Assembly: GCA_000469685.2 (NCBI GenBank)
Contig: LS997563.1
Location: 7,130,437 to 7,194,436 of the forward strand
Direction of reading: 5' to 3'
Length of the DNA stretch: 64,000 bases
Source of the DNA: Haemonchus contortus
Taxonomy: Eukaryota > Nematoda > Chromadorea > Rhabditida > Trichostrongylidae
The translations under genes were made by a program, and so were the position numbers. Below, one piece after another: positions 46,321-60,800 of the stretch (position 1 is the stretch's first letter; each line of letters begins with the position of its first letter). The notes under the pieces are model-generated. The model was not told where the DNA came from. It ran no database searches and saw only the letters and a program-made list of their open reading frames with translations.

Positions 46321-49300
46321 CTACGACAATTCTTCTGGGAAAAGCTTTGTCATAAGCAGATCCATAAGCAGATAGGATAGATGTTTATTGAGTCGCGGGT
46401 ACTGGAGGGTGTTCACCAGCCTTTTCACTCCACCACGCCAACTTTTTGAGTCCAGCACTCGTAGCACACACGATGGCATCTGAAGAACACTCGGATGGAT
46501 TCACATCTGCGACGGTGATTTTACATAACTACTTTTTTCTACTTCTTTCATTTTACTCGTTAACTTCAGTGGTACTGATAGGCAATGAAAAGAGAATTTT
46601 CCAAGCTATCCTTTTACGCTAAACCCGACACGAACGACTCAATCTGAAAGATGGGCGTGTAAAGTACAAACTGCTTTTAGGTTCCTTTCAGGTGAATGCT
46701 TCCTACATGATAATAGGTGCCGATTTTGGAAAAATCGTTCATCAGAACTACTTTTAACCACGGATACCACAGATCTACAATTCCCTTCCGGGAGTAGGAA
46801 GTGGGCGCTATGCATAAAGCCCGAAAAGAATGGTTGTTGTCGAAATCAGTTCCGTCCCAAATACCATTCTTTAGCGAGAGCTACATCATTCATTCCTATC
46901 CTAATTAATCTCCATGAGATCAATGCTCATGGCTACCGAGAAGCCTGAGAATCCAGAGTAGAAGTCCAGTACCTCCTCTTGCGCAAATTCCAGTGCACGC
47001 CTCGTCGCCAGTTCTTCTCGAAGGCTTTTTTCCTGATCAGATGGCAGCGATCCATCCGAACAAAATATTGCTGTTTGAATTAGTTGTGTAAGTGTGACAA
47101 GGTTCACTTCACTGAAGACTATCCAGTAAAGCCTTTTCAGTAGATGAAGCATCAAATAGTCGATCGTATTACGGCACAACAGTCTGAAAAAGATGACTAT
47201 GAAAAAGTTCTAAGAAAATAAGAATTCAAGGTGAGAAGCCAACAATAAAAAATAGCAAAAGAAGTAAGCGGAAATTTTTGAAAATGTTAAAAAAATTCTA
47301 TTGCATGGAAGTATTGCAAAACCGGCCATTCCAACCAACGCGATTACAGCCACAACGCGACCGCGGGCATGTAACGAGATTAGTTTTAATAAGACCGAAA
47401 CATCTCAAAGTATCTTACACATCAAAAAAGTGTAAATAATCAGTAAATCAGTAGCAAAACACCAAAGAAAAATACCTGAGGGCTGAATGAATGTTCATTG
47501 TCCAATGTGATGCATGCGACATAACGGAAAAGAATAACAGGGACATACCATCTGTGAAACTTCTGTAAACATAATTCAATAAATTGATTTCTATGAAAAA
47601 AAATTGAAACACATCGGTCCAACTGAAAACAAAAAATAAACTAAGGAAAAACAGACTTCGACCAGCTTTGCATACAGCCACCCTCGTTTTCTGCTATCTT
47701 ACACCCATAACAGTTGTTGCCGAACAACGGATTATAAAAGCTTGTATGGTATTGCTCACCACTCACACTGAGGGACGACAAGCTGCTGTAAGGGTTTTTT
47801 TATCGATAAGTAGAAATCAGTGCTGAAATCAAGACAAGGGGAAACACTCATGGAAACCTTACCTCGACTCGGATGCTTCGAATTTTTCCTTGAACTCCAC
47901 TTTCTCTTGGGTAAAGAGAGTGTTGGCAAGAACGGTAAGGAGAAATGGTCGAAGATGTTGTCCTTTTTCCCGACTCAACTTTCCCGGCATTTTCTTCACC
48001 ACCTTGAAATAGCGAAATCACTCCGACAAAATAGTCATCGAATAAATAAACAATATAAACAAATGTTGATCTAACAGATGTGAAAATAAATAATGGATTG
48101 AAAACGGAAAATCCGCGAACCATGCTGAATCCTAACAATGGAAGAAATCAACAATGATAAGAGACAGATCCATTTCCGACACCAGGGTTGAGAAAGAAAT
48201 ACGAAAGAACCATATGACCGATGGTTCGATAAAAACCAACCTTCCATGGATTCAAATCGCTAAGCAGTATGTTTTGTCGGAATTCCTCAGAACTGGTAAG
48301 GAACGCAAACAAAAGATCGGACCGTTGCAGCATATTCTAGAAAACATTGCTCAAAGAGAAATTCAAAAATTTTTGATTTATCCTATTTGAACAACTTTAA
48401 CAGAGGGCAAAGAGTAAGTAGCGAGCCGAAGTGAAACAGTACCTGTTTACAGAGGGATGAGAGGAATAGTGAAAATAGTAGGCGATGTTGTTCAAGAAAT
48501 GCTCGATTTCTGCTTACCAATGTCTGAATTTCATAGCTTGCACGCAGACAATTAGCATGGAGAATAATTTTTCACGAAAAGTTACTCTGTTGCTCGAAAA
48601 ATCTACAATATCAAAGAATTTCCGTGAAATTGCTCTTAACGCTGTGCTCAGAAGGAAGCGTTTTTATTGAGTACTTGGATAATCAATGGAGTAATTATAC
48701 ACATGATTAAGCTCACCTTTCTTGGAGGAAGTAAGGTAAAACGAAGTGAATCACCATGGAATTCCAGCAATTTCATCTCAAGTACGTAAAACTCGGCGAA
48801 TCGCCTGAAACCATTACACGTAAAACCCAAATCGAATAAAAATTTCAAATTGCAAAATCAGGTGAAAATGCTACACTGTGCCCCTCTCATTCATTAATTT
48901 AAATAAAATTATCGAAATTTCAAAATAAACGCCGGTGCATCCGTCATAAAATGAATATTAAAAACAATCACTCATCAGGGGCCGCTATGACCTACCCAGA
49001 TTCTTTACAGAAATCAGTTTAACTTCCTATGACCATTCTGCAATTGATGCATAGAAGAAACTAACTACCCGCAGGATCTTTTGCTCTAATTAGAGTCACA
49101 ACATGACAAAATATTTTGGATAACCTACCGATAAATACACCAGCATTTAGTCTCTTTTTCTTTCGCTTCCTTCCGTTCCACATCAATAACGTATACATAG
49201 ACAGTTCTTCCTAAACAATGTACTACATTGTGACACCTTTGAAAGAGTCGAAGTGCCCTTTACCTGTCGTGCTATCCCTCATCGGTACAATTTTGCTGAT

Positions 49301-52300
49301 GTTTACTTTCCACTGATTTATATTCCGTGTTTCTTTATCGATAACCAGTACAGGTTCAGCATTAGACGCCTCTACGGCAGATGATGAGCTCACGTCATCC
49401 TCGTCCTAAATGCACCATTTTCAACAAAGCCTTCCATTGGAGTGGAAGTGAGGTAGGGCCAAAAAGAGCGGAGCACTCTTCTCGAGCTCATATTTCGATA
49501 GCGTAGGCGAATGTTTTAAGCCTGCCCCGTCTTCATGACACCCTAGTTGAGAACATTTCCAAGTTTCAATCTTAAATCTTATTTATCACGACACCGTTAC
49601 ACCGTCCTGTATTGCTACCCTCAAACAGAATCGAAAGAAAGAGACATACCGTTCCTGAATACCCACTCGCAGGAGAGATATTGCCCGCGTCACCAACCAT
49701 AGACACATCGATTGACGGTAGACTCAATTGAGACAGTGAGCGAGATGTGAAGCTTGATGCTGAGCTCTGCAATTGTAATCTGCACTTCGCGATTTTTCCT
49801 GCTCTACTTTTCCTGAGAGAAAGTGAGGCGGTCTAAGAAAAATTTCAAGTTCGAACTGCTTTACGGTAGTTTTAGGATGGGGGATCAAATTCCATTCATG
49901 AGTAGTCCACTGACGAAAATCTTCCCCAAAGAAGCTCAACAGAACTATTCATAAAAGACCTTCACGAAAGCTTTGGTCTGACTTATGAACATTTCAGTTC
50001 AACATAAGTGGTCACCCAGATCACTTCATTTTTCTTTACTCTTTTCAGCTTCTCCATTACAACCTTCGATCTGTAATCAGAAGTTATTTAGCAGCTGGTG
50101 GAGCTACCGCCGCCCATTTCAACCTCTTATCTGTGACCGTACTTGCTTAAAGTCGTATCCCTAAACTACAGCCCGGAAACCTTAGCCTGTGCCGAAACCG
50201 AGTTCGGTTCGTCAATTACCATTTTTAAGTAACTCCGAACCATCCTAGGCTGATTCAGTTATTCCTCGAAAGAGTGGTTCGGGAAAAAGGGGTGGCTTCC
50301 GTGAACCAATAGAACTGACCTTTCTCGCCAGTTGCGCTTCCTTCCCACTTTCGCTGACGGCGTTTTCATTCTTCGTATCATCCACTAATTCACTAAAGCC
50401 TGAACCCAGAGAGTCTTCGCTCTCCATTGAATCGCTTGACACTCCCGCAATGGCTCGTCGCAGTTTCATCCTACAACAATAATGGATTTAAAAAAGGCCA
50501 CAAATAAGAAGCCAAATACTAGCAGAAAGTAAGTTCAGAAAACAGATAAAAGTCCAGAGATGGATAAGATTTCCGAAAGGTTCTTAGCCTTTTGCAGTGA
50601 ATTAGCGTGGTCCGAGGCTAGACGCCCAAAAAGCACACCTGAACTGTGCAAGGGAGAACGTTCCTCCTGACACAGACGGCTTCCTCGGCACAGAACGCTG
50701 ATCAATCAACTCATTAACGCAGACAGGTGGACTACCGCACAGGTATCTGAACGTCCTTCCAGATAAAAATAAATAGAGGCAAGAAAGTGATTCAAGTAGA
50801 CGAAACTGTTCATGTAGAGATTAACACTCACCCAAGGAATGCATCAGACTGACAAAATGGAATTACATGATCGGTTTGCATTCGTTGATAGACGACTTGG
50901 TATGACTAAAAATAACCAACTCACTGAGTTTTTAGGATCAAGACGTTCTTTAAGAATGACGTGACATGTATTACTATCCGAAGTATTCGAGGAAATCTGG
51001 ACAACCACACGCTTACTTACAATCTTTGTTAAGACTCTGGGTTTGAAAGCTAATAAGAAAAATTTTGAAAGTATGTTATTTTTATAACATATTTTCAGAA
51101 GCTTTTCGCTTCATTCTAGGATTATCGCACATACCTTCTCAATTATCTTGTCAAGCAACAATAAATTATTGCACTCGACTGCAGCTTTGAACTCGTTGAC
51201 GATTTCTTCGTCAAATTCAATTTTTTCAGGAGCACTGTCATGTACGAACTGTCCAAACAGCTGCCAGATGTCGTAGGCAATTTGACTGGACGATTCTGTC
51301 TGAAGGCAAAAATCATTAATTTTTTGTAAACGCTTGATCCCGTGATCATTTTTACAGAAATTTGTTCAGAAAAGTATCCTAACACGGCATCAAGAGACGC
51401 CTGCCTTACAAAACGGAGATGGCAGGAAAAAATCCAAAGAGGAAGACATCTGTTGGCCTCTGGCCTATTAGAGGACGTGGTTATTCCATAATTTGGGTAA
51501 AATTAGGTCTTGCATCAAGCCTTGCTATTTTTCACATTTGCTATCAGAAGCTTGTGTTCCGAAAATTTCTAGAATTTGCTCAGTTACGGCCAAAATATTC
51601 CATTCCAAACGTAATTGGAACCTGAGCTCCTTCCGTCTACGGTGCTCTTATCCATTACACTATCATGACCCCTTCGACAGCTTCCCGATCCAAATATCTC
51701 ATTTCTAATTTCTTGTTGGGGGAACACCCTGCCATAACAGCGACTTAACAGAAACGGACCTTTCTCTGCATACTGTCATGAATACGGGAGGCTTCTGCTA
51801 AAAAGCTCAGCTCATGGACTGGCCCGCGAGTATCTTGCAGATACAGCCGGAACATGGAAAATTGCCTAGCATCTCTCAGTAGCTGAAAAGACATTGAATG
51901 AAACGAAACTGAGCAGGAACAAAACAGTTCACTCTGAAGAATACCTCGCTCAATTTCAGTTGAAGCAGCGAATCTGGGACAGACTGTGAAGTTGGTTCAG
52001 TGAAATTTGTCAGTAAAGTTACATCATTGCTCTAAAAAATTGGTCGTTACTAGAAATACTTGGCCTTTGAAAATAAATTTAACATACAGTAGTCGCAAGG
52101 TGCGATACTTCCTCATCATCCGCTTTTTGAGCGTCAAACGCCAAAATCAGTAGGTGATTGATCGTATCCGGATCAGCAATCAGATCAAGACATGGGAAAA
52201 GGATTGCGTTCACAACCAATTCACGCAGAAAATGCCTCGCCGACTGAGAAGGCCAGGAAGACTGAAACGATAGCGATGACTTCTGCAAAGGCTCCAGGAA

Positions 52301-54648
52301 AATGGATGTCAGGCAAGTCATATCGCTACTATCCGGAATGCTAAAATCATCAATACTCTCATCCAAGGACCAAATGCAGGAGCAGAGCTAGAGAAGATCG
52401 GCCAGAAATATGTAGTATTCAGACCCAGAAGATTGAGTGGGGGCGGAATACTATGAAATAATGAATAGGGTGGCGTAGGCTAATCAACAGATATGCAAGA
52501 GGTCTCTTCGAAGAAAGCTATCCGATGGTGAAAGCAGTCACACCTTGCAAATGAATACCTTGATTGCCTTACTTTGACCTCCATGCGAATGAAATTAGAT
52601 ACAAAAAATGAGAAAGTAAAACAGAAGACTGCTATTAGGTCAACTGACCATGTTCCGGCCATTTGCACCCATTCTCGATGGGCTATCATCGTCATGCGCT
52701 CTTCCAGCCAGGTGTGTGTCATCAACAAGTTTCGCTATCAAGAAGTCTGCTATCTGAACATGAACGAAGTGACTGGGCGCATCAGCCTTGTCACTAAATT
52801 TAAAAGTAACTAGAAATTTCAAAATCCATGGCTACCTGTCTTAAATAATCCAATTCGTTTCGCCTACTGCCCATACAAAAATGCAGATCTGCAAGTTTTT
52901 CGCAAATGTGCGACTCAATGAGCGAACGTGGGTACGCCTGAACCAACATTAATCAGGCTAACCAGGGTGTTATTTTCATCATGAACTGCGCCTTCGAAGG
53001 CGAAGAAGTTTAACAGTCTACTACAATTATGAAAGGTAATGCTGATATATCTACCTTTTCTGACAACTCGTTCTCCTTTTCTATTATTCGATGCATATGT
53101 AGGGCTATGGTTGGCAAAAAGTCTTCGGCCACTACTGCTGGCAGATCCAGTGCCAACGCTTTTGTCAAGATCTTGGAACAAGCGAAGCGAATCTGATACC
53201 TAAAAATGCTCTCGTTACTAGCAATAAGATGGTAACATGAAAGAGATCCTAAAACCCCTCCTTTTGATCCCTTATCGCCAGATCCTGCTCGGATTATACC
53301 GGCGCATTCGAAAAAATCTGATCCTATGTAGGAAAGGAATGTAAGTTAGAGCTTAACCCCTGCACTACCAATCGCAAAAATCTTTCCGCGCTCGAGATCC
53401 AGGTCGCTTTGATGGTTCAAAGATTTCGAAGACCCAATGCATACCAATGCTGCTGAGAATATTTTGAGGAACGTACCTTATCTCATTAATGAAAGCACGA
53501 TCGCGGCTGATCTCAGACTCATACCAGTTGTTCACATATTCGTCGATAATCTGATCAAGCAAACTTTCAAGAGCATCATTTACTGACGCTGGTATCTCGA
53601 GTTCTGAAATATTTCATGAAGAAAAAGTTAATATCGAGTGAGGGCTCATTTTTAAGATTTCTAATTATTAGGTGACGGAGTTTAGCTGGTATTGAGTTTT
53701 TCGACTATTTTCCTCGAGGAGGTCCTTTCATCCCTAGGAGTAAAGTTTCAGCCTCCAGAGATGAAGAAAAAGAAAAAAGCTACACTTCACAATGCGTACT
53801 CTTGCCTAGAGAGGCTCACATCCCTTATGTAATCCGCTTTCGCGTTGCGGTGAGCCCATTATGACTTGTGTTACACCTCATGTGTTGGATCCCTTCCTAG
53901 TACCAAGGTTGTTGGGTTTGCCTTTGTGGCCCAGCAATGTTGCCTGTGATAGCCCTATCTAAAATTCCGATTTCCCAGCAATTGCAAAAGCCATTTACAA
54001 CTGTGCTGCTGACCATACTGTTCCCCGAACCCAAAAGCACTTATGAGTCAAATCAGTGTCCAATACTATGTATTTTTAAAGTATCAGATTCTATTCAGAA
54101 GGGTTCAACTTGTTCATCCTTTTATAGATTCCTCTCAACCCCTTCTCCCGTAGGCCCAACCGAATAAATTAGAGAGAAGCCAAGCGGAACTTTTTAGAGG
54201 ATGTGCGCCTTGGAAGCCTGAGTTCGGGACTATTCCATTTCTCACCTTTCCATGGGACTACACGACGTTTCTGAGACGAAGAATCCTCATTTTCCGCGTT
54301 TCGCTTGTTCGCAGTCTCCTTGAACTGACTCGAAAACCACATGTGAACAAGAGGATATAGAAAACGTCCATTTGAGTCGTTGGCGATCCAAGCCGCTATG
54401 CTGACTCCCAGGCATAACGAGCAAAGACAACAGGCGATGGAAAACGCCCTGAAAACCACATGAAAACAATATCCATCGGATAAAAATAAAAGAAACTAAA
54501 GTAAACAAACAATTGAGGAAATTTTGAACCTAATTACTCACCCAAATCCGAAACAAATTAGTACAATAATGAATGTCGATAACGACGCGGCTGGTTTTAA
54601 CCACGAATGACGTTCAAGTAATTCGGTCGTTTTATAACGAAGATCCAT
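46321..54648 (-). CDS. snx-14: Sorting nexin 14-like protein (PXA-RGS-PX-nexin C)
   Basis: An endosomal/ER lipid-binding sorting nexin. Exons: 54,542-54,648; 54,246-54,448; 53,477-53,603; 53,055-53,199; 52,836-52,936; about 52,280-52,088; 51,945-52,031; 51,760-51,882; 51,135-51,299; 50,832-50,905; 50,639-50,746; 50,320-50,470; 49,650-49,766; 49,264-49,405; 49,129-49,210; 48,717-48,804; 48,517-48,602; 48,241-48,336; 47,863-48,002; 47,476-47,562; 46,973-47,183; 46,321-46,479. Two N-terminal hydrophobic segments are followed by PXA (DEYVNNWYESEISRDRAF; FPCLDLIADPDTINHLLI), RGS (DARQFSMFRLYLQD), PX (RFAEFYVLEMKLLEFHGD) and nexin C (MPGKLSREKGQHLRPFL; LNKHLSYLLMDLL). Order and spacing follow animal SNX14. 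The start is the Met before the first hydrophobic segment. The exon near 52,280 has an uncertain 5' edge, and a short exon near 47,650 may be missing. The last exon and part of its intron are the source of five orphan copies. Confidence 0.88.
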
Positions 54649-54694
54649 TAATTAGTGCTAGGCCAGCTTACATAGCTTACAATGTATAATATTG

Positions 54695-54706
54695 TCTGTA
54701 AAAATT
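54695..54706 (-). promoter_or_regulatory. Candidate trans-splice acceptor of snx-14
   Basis: TTTTTACAG on the minus strand, 46 nt before the snx-14 ATG and about 170 bp after the NOA1-like stop. In nematodes such sites receive a spliced leader. This is inferred from position and motif only. Confidence 0.4.
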
Positions 54707-54812
54707 GAAAAATATTCCAAACTATCAAAAAGTACGACAAAAATGCCAATCCCGCGCAGTATGTTTACGGTGACCAGACCGAACTGTCAATAATGAATTC
54801 CTGAATTCTATA

Positions 54813-54818
54813 TTTATT
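54813..54818 (-). terminator. Poly(A) signal of the NOA1-like gene
   Basis: AATAAA on the minus strand, 50 nt after the NOA1-like stop codon and upstream of the snx-14 start. Confidence 0.6.
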
Positions 54819-54867
54819 TTATAGATCCTATAACAAATAACAACATGATTAACAACTATGCAAACTA

Positions 54868-57800
54868 TTAGAAATCAGGTTCTCTTGACGATCTCTTCCG
54901 CCTATTCGCTCTTTTCCGCCTTTCGTTCACAGGAAATTCCACAGGCTTCACCTGGAAAATACAAATTCAATCAAACATCGAAGCCGGGCCTTATCCAGTC
55001 CGAGCTTGTTTTCTGGAATTGACTTATCCTGGCCTTGAAGGGAGCTAATGTCATAGGTTATATTCCAAAAAAACAGATTATAGCCAGGCACTTGAAGCCA
55101 CCCAACTTCTAGTTAGCGGTAATGGTACGGAAACTCTCCAAAAAAAGGAAATTTCACTAATTATTCTTCACTCGAAGAAACTTACTCGACCCTTTCTGGC
55201 ACTTAATTTTATATTGGTAATTTGGTATTTAATCACCGTTTAAAAATGTAGGGGGGAGATAACCCTATCTATCTTCAGAAGCCTAAAAATTGCATGGCCA
55301 TGCACCTTACTGACAGCCCTCCCGAGTGTAACCCGCCTCCCGAGCCCAGTAACCCACATGAGGAAAATGTTTATTTGGTTAGGCAAGAAGAACTACCCGC
55401 AGTTAGGTGCTAGACTGTTCCTTCACAAAACTAGAAGATAGGCATGTTCGAGATAATGCTCACCTTATAAAACCGGGTGGCCGGGATCCTCTTTCCACGT
55501 AGTTCGGCTGCATGAGGTAGCATAGGTGACCTAATTGCCAATCCTTTGCCACCAGGTGTGTAAGATCGAATTTTGATGAATGGACTGGTACTAGTCACCA
55601 GAACCCATCCGATTGACGACAGTACTATGTCCACCAACGCTTTTCCTCCCTAAAACACAACCCAATTCATGAACGTACTTTAACAAACAGCTGCCGAAAG
55701 CACCTTTTCCCCTTTCAGTTCAAAATCCTTGCTCTCCATAGCAGGCCACTGAGCCATTCTTTCACTTCCTCCACAAGGAACCACTAACGTCTTGGTGCCA
55801 AGATTTTCTTCGAGAAATGACTTCACTTCAGCAGTAGGTATACAGTTTAGAGGCAGATCGTCACTAACAAATGTGGTAAGCTAAAAAGGAATGAATACAG
55901 GGAGACGGCAAATAAGGAAACATTTAGGAACGAAAAGTTACAACACCAAGTAAATGGCATGAAGAATGGGTTTTTGAGTCATTTTACCCATTCTACCACT
56001 TCATAGCTTAATTTCGTAGCACTAGTGAATTTCAGTGACTTACCAATACCCTGCTTTCCTTCACACACTCCACGACATCTAGCCGAGCTACGCCACCGAT
56101 TAGCAAGGAATGACCAACAGGTACAAGGGCTGTTCGGGGTTGTAATAGACGTCGAGGTAAGACATGAATCAATTCGTCCAAGGTGAACAAGTTCAATACC
56201 TAAAAAGAGAGTTTAAAAAAGCAAAAAAGAAGAGACAGATCGGAAAAACAAACGAAGAACCAAATAAATCAAAAACTAGGAGAAGGAAGAGGATTACCAG
56301 ATAAAGCTATTGCTAACAAAAACCAGACTTACTTTTGAAGCAGAAAAGGCGAATAAGGGACCTCATAGGTATAGAAAATGAATAACTACGAGAAGGTATG
56401 GAAAATCAATAATGCCACACCTGTTGATCGTTCACAGTTCCGGGAGTGTCGTAACACCACATTCCTTTCGTGAAAACAGGATCTCGTAATGACCATCTTA
56501 AAAGAAGACGAATTGTTCAATCGATTATGCATCATGTGCTATTATCAACCTTTATGCGGTTATCCATTATCATCATCTACTTGACTATTTATCGAAAGAA
56601 GATCTGATGCCAAAAATAAAGGATAAAGTTTTTGGAGTTAATCATTCCCGTCTGAGAGATGCGCGGCCGCACTTGACTTCCATTCAGAATCGTAGAGCGT
56701 AATGAGTGCGTATGCGGACTGAACAATGACTGGCTGGTCTGGTACCAATTTACCGACCACGGAAGAATGGAAGGCTGAGTTGGCCTAGGCGGACATCGAT
56801 CCGGGATTCGAACTTCTGACCGTGTGTGTGAGAGTGCACCACTTGCCACTACATCACCTAGCCCCGCCACTTGCCACTACACCAATGCCAAAAACACTGC
56901 GAAAAAGTGACCTACCCTTTTTTAGGTTCTTCAGTGTCTTCGTCAACTTGTTCACCGGTGATCTTACTGATTGGTATCGGTGGCATCTCCTCGTCCCTTT
57001 CCTAATACTAACTCAGAATAAATGAATAATGGAAAATACTTCATTCTCGTAGATACTTTTGATGTATACGGCTTTCTTAGGGCTCAAAAAGTGAGTGAGG
57101 GGCGAGGCTTACGCCGATTTTGCTGAGCAGATTTCGTTGTCCAGAAAATCCAATTATTAAGCTTCAGGCTCCACAGCCTCATTGAAAGTAGGAATCACCT
57201 TGAAAGTGTTTTGAATTGCTCCTATTAACACCGCATACTTGGGATCTCCTGTCTGTTGCAGCGCCAGTTTCCTAAAATATATAAGTCAAGGAAGACCAGG
57301 AATGGAATGGAACGGTAACAAAGCGGAAAACTAAAAAATGCAGCTATTCTCTGAATCTCTGTCAAAAGCGAACACTCCGAGCGCAGTTTGAGCTGTTGGT
57401 AGTTTTTATAGAATGCTAGGTGTAAATATGCTAGATTGACGGGTGTGGCGCGTTAGGAACGAAATGGTCGCGTCGCGGTGAGAGGGGCGTCGCGCGCGAA
57501 GGAATGTAGCTTATGCAGCAGTAGGTAGGAAATACAAGAACAAAAGTACTAATAGTAGAATTATGCATAAAATAATGATCGCATATCGATTGAGCTGTAT
57601 TAAGAACGCTAGAGCTGTAATAATGGCGAACGAGTGGTCCGCGACAGCCGCGTGCGGCAAATCGATTACCCAAAATCGTTCCTAACGCCCGTCTCCCTAG
57701 ATTGACTCTCTCGAGGTGTTCACCTTAGTCCATGCTCCAATGAAATTTCTGATGAGATCCGACAAAAACTGTGTAATTCTTGTCCCTGATACCTGCTGTA

Positions 57801-60800
57801 CATTTCTTTTTGGAGCCATGCCCTTTCACTGAGCATTCGTCGTCTACGCAATTCCAGTCGGAACGGAGATGGTTTCATTATTGGAAATTTCAACAGCGAC
57901 AGCTAAAAAACGAGTTTTTCTGACATACTCGCAAGCCAAGATGTTCAATTTAAAATCAATTGAATTAGTCCAAAACGATCGGCCACTCACTAATAGGCCT
58001 CTCTGTAGGGCCAGCGCCTAGAGCACCTTTCATTTCAGGGATCAAAGCCGAGACCTGGCCCACCCTCCTCATTTTCATCCACCAGATTGAGCCACGGCTC
58101 TGAAGCACTGCCCCAGTAAAGACAAATACTGGAAATACCCTACCGTTGTGCCAGGCCATACAGACGTCGTTGCTCGTTCAACAAGATCAACAGCACGTAC
58201 TTTACACAGATCAGACTGTAGGAGCGCATTGAATAAACTCCTGAAAGAAGGTAATTCTATCATTTTAGTTTATTTTGATACCTCACGAATAACCCCTGAT
58301 CACTCACGATTTTCCTGCATTTGTACATCCAACAAGGTAGATGTCGTTGCGCACATTGTGCTTTATATTGGTATATTTTAGATGAATTTGCTGAAAGATG
58401 TCAGATTAAATGGACCTTGAAGTTAGTCCAAAATGAGCGGATACTTCTAGATAATCAACTGACCGTAATCAAATCTTCGATACCGTAGCCGGTCTTAGCA
58501 CTTATAAGGGCCGAGTGCAGAATTGTGAATTGATCGCGAAAACCTGCTTCTTCAATTGCTTCGTCAACAACATTCTTGAATCTTTTCAAATAACCACATT
58601 GTGCGTCCGGTGGAAGAAGGTCGACTTTATTTGCTAAAATCCAGAAATTCCAATTAAGTTAACTTGGTTGCGTTCAATTACCCCTACTGGAATACGCCCC
58701 GCATATGGGTTCTACCAAGAACTGTAGGTTCAAACACTTACCAACTACGATCATAGGTCTCCGGGGTCCTATTATTCCCGGCAGCTGTCGGTAGATGCTA
58801 CCTGGGATATCAGTGACGTCCACGATCAACAATACCAAAGCTTCAGGATTCATTCGAAGGCATGACATGATTGATTCGTAATCGACAGAGCAAACGTTAA
58901 CATTTAGCTATAATCAATAGGTAATCAATAAATCGGATACTTTGGATAGAATAATCAACTAAAAGTCGTAGAACTCATAGACACGGGAGTTTCTGTAGAA
59001 CAAATCCAAGAAACATACAGATCTATATTGAAAATAAGGGCTTAGATTTAATGATTAGGATAAGGCCGTAGAAGGCTGTTCGAAGGAAACCGTTCTATAA
59101 TATGGGACATATGGGAAGTCTTCGTAAGAATGGACCTGAATCGCTCAGGGAAATAATATTCGAGCTATAGAACACTGCTCAAAAGCGACTTAGATAACTT
59201 CACCCCCGTATTCGAGATTGCTTCAATGCTCCAAATCATCAGAAAAACTGGTTTAATAAGTTAGGCCCTTATTTCCCCTCATTTCCGGGCTCCCTTCCCA
59301 GAACGACGTGGTCGGTAGCCAGTTAACCACACTAAAGTGAGAAGTGGAAAGAGGCGCACCGGTGGGCGAGTCATTGATCCTTTTCCCATATCTTTCGTTT
59401 TCTAGATTTTCGGAGAGAGATGTGCAAAAATCAAAGAGACCTCACCAAGAAATTATGATGCTTCAGAAGATGACATCGACGACATAATATAGCTTCCACC
59501 ACAGCTCTTCTACGAGCAGCTTTGTCTAACAATTCTTCGGGCAAAAATCCAGGCAAAGAGGCGTCCTAGAACAACGTAACTATGCATAGAAAAGCATAGT
59601 GTACAAAACAAAATGAGAAAATTAACAGCTGAGCTTAATAAGATGACAATTTGCCTACCTTGCAGTGCAGTTGCGCTCCACAACCGCTACAGTTTTTGTT
59701 AATCGGAGGTCTCGTGGGATTTACCGAACCAACTCTTTCTACTTCATCACTACTGATATCGTCAATGTCAAGTTCATCAGCTTCTAGATCCTAAATCCAT
59801 TACTAATTTGTAGTACCTAGTAGCATAGCTCAAAAAATTTATTTCAAGTAAAAAAATAGACCTGGCTAGTGGTTTGACCAGGGAGTTGGAAGTCGATGTG
59901 TTCTAGTGCATCATCAGGACCAAATATTTGACGTTGTGGCCTGTAACATGTCAAGGTACTCCAGCAGAGAAAACATGATAATTCTCTCCAGTCTCGTTTT
60001 TGTACATACCCCTAGCTTACTAGTCATATCTTACTTTAGGCCTTAAGAGCCCTCGGGCCTGAACGGAAGCGAATACATTGCTTATGTAAAAAAAGGCAGA
60101 TCGATGCTGACAGTCTTTCTACCACACACTCAAGCCAGTGATTATTGTCTACCTTAACTTCGAGTCAACAAACAATTGGGACAGTACGAGTGGCTCGTAG
60201 GTTTGAGTTAATGGGATTGCATGAGAGTGAACCATCCATCAAGAATGTGTAAGACCTCCTAGTCCTGTGGGATAGGTATTTACTGATTGTTTTGTCCTCA
60301 ACCATTACATATTTGAGTACGGCCACGTACATAGTAAGCTCGTCGTCCGGTAGGTCGGTCGTTTTCCCGCTCACGTATTCATCCACATAGACGTCACCTT
60401 CAACAAAATATCCCCGATCGATGTGGTCCTGCTCTGAAATAAAAAAACATGGTGAACAAAGTTGACATCAACTTAAAGATTGATCTCCTGACGCCCCAAA
60501 AACCCACCAGACGACTCCACATCGCTGACTGCAGGAGCACTTTCATCTTCCTTAACAGACTCCTCTAACGGTTTAGCAGCAAGAGGAAGTTCATACTTTT
60601 CAGATGACGTTGATGGGGAGGATATTGTTTCCTCTTCTATGGCCCTTCGTTTCAAAACCTTCTCATAACCACTTTCATTCCTGGAACAAAAGAATTCGAG
60701 CATCACGATCGCCATTGTGAATCGAAATAACTTCATTTATGGCTTTTCCAGAGGGTGGACTTGAAAAACAGTATGTGGAACAGTTGCAAGTCAAGCTCCA

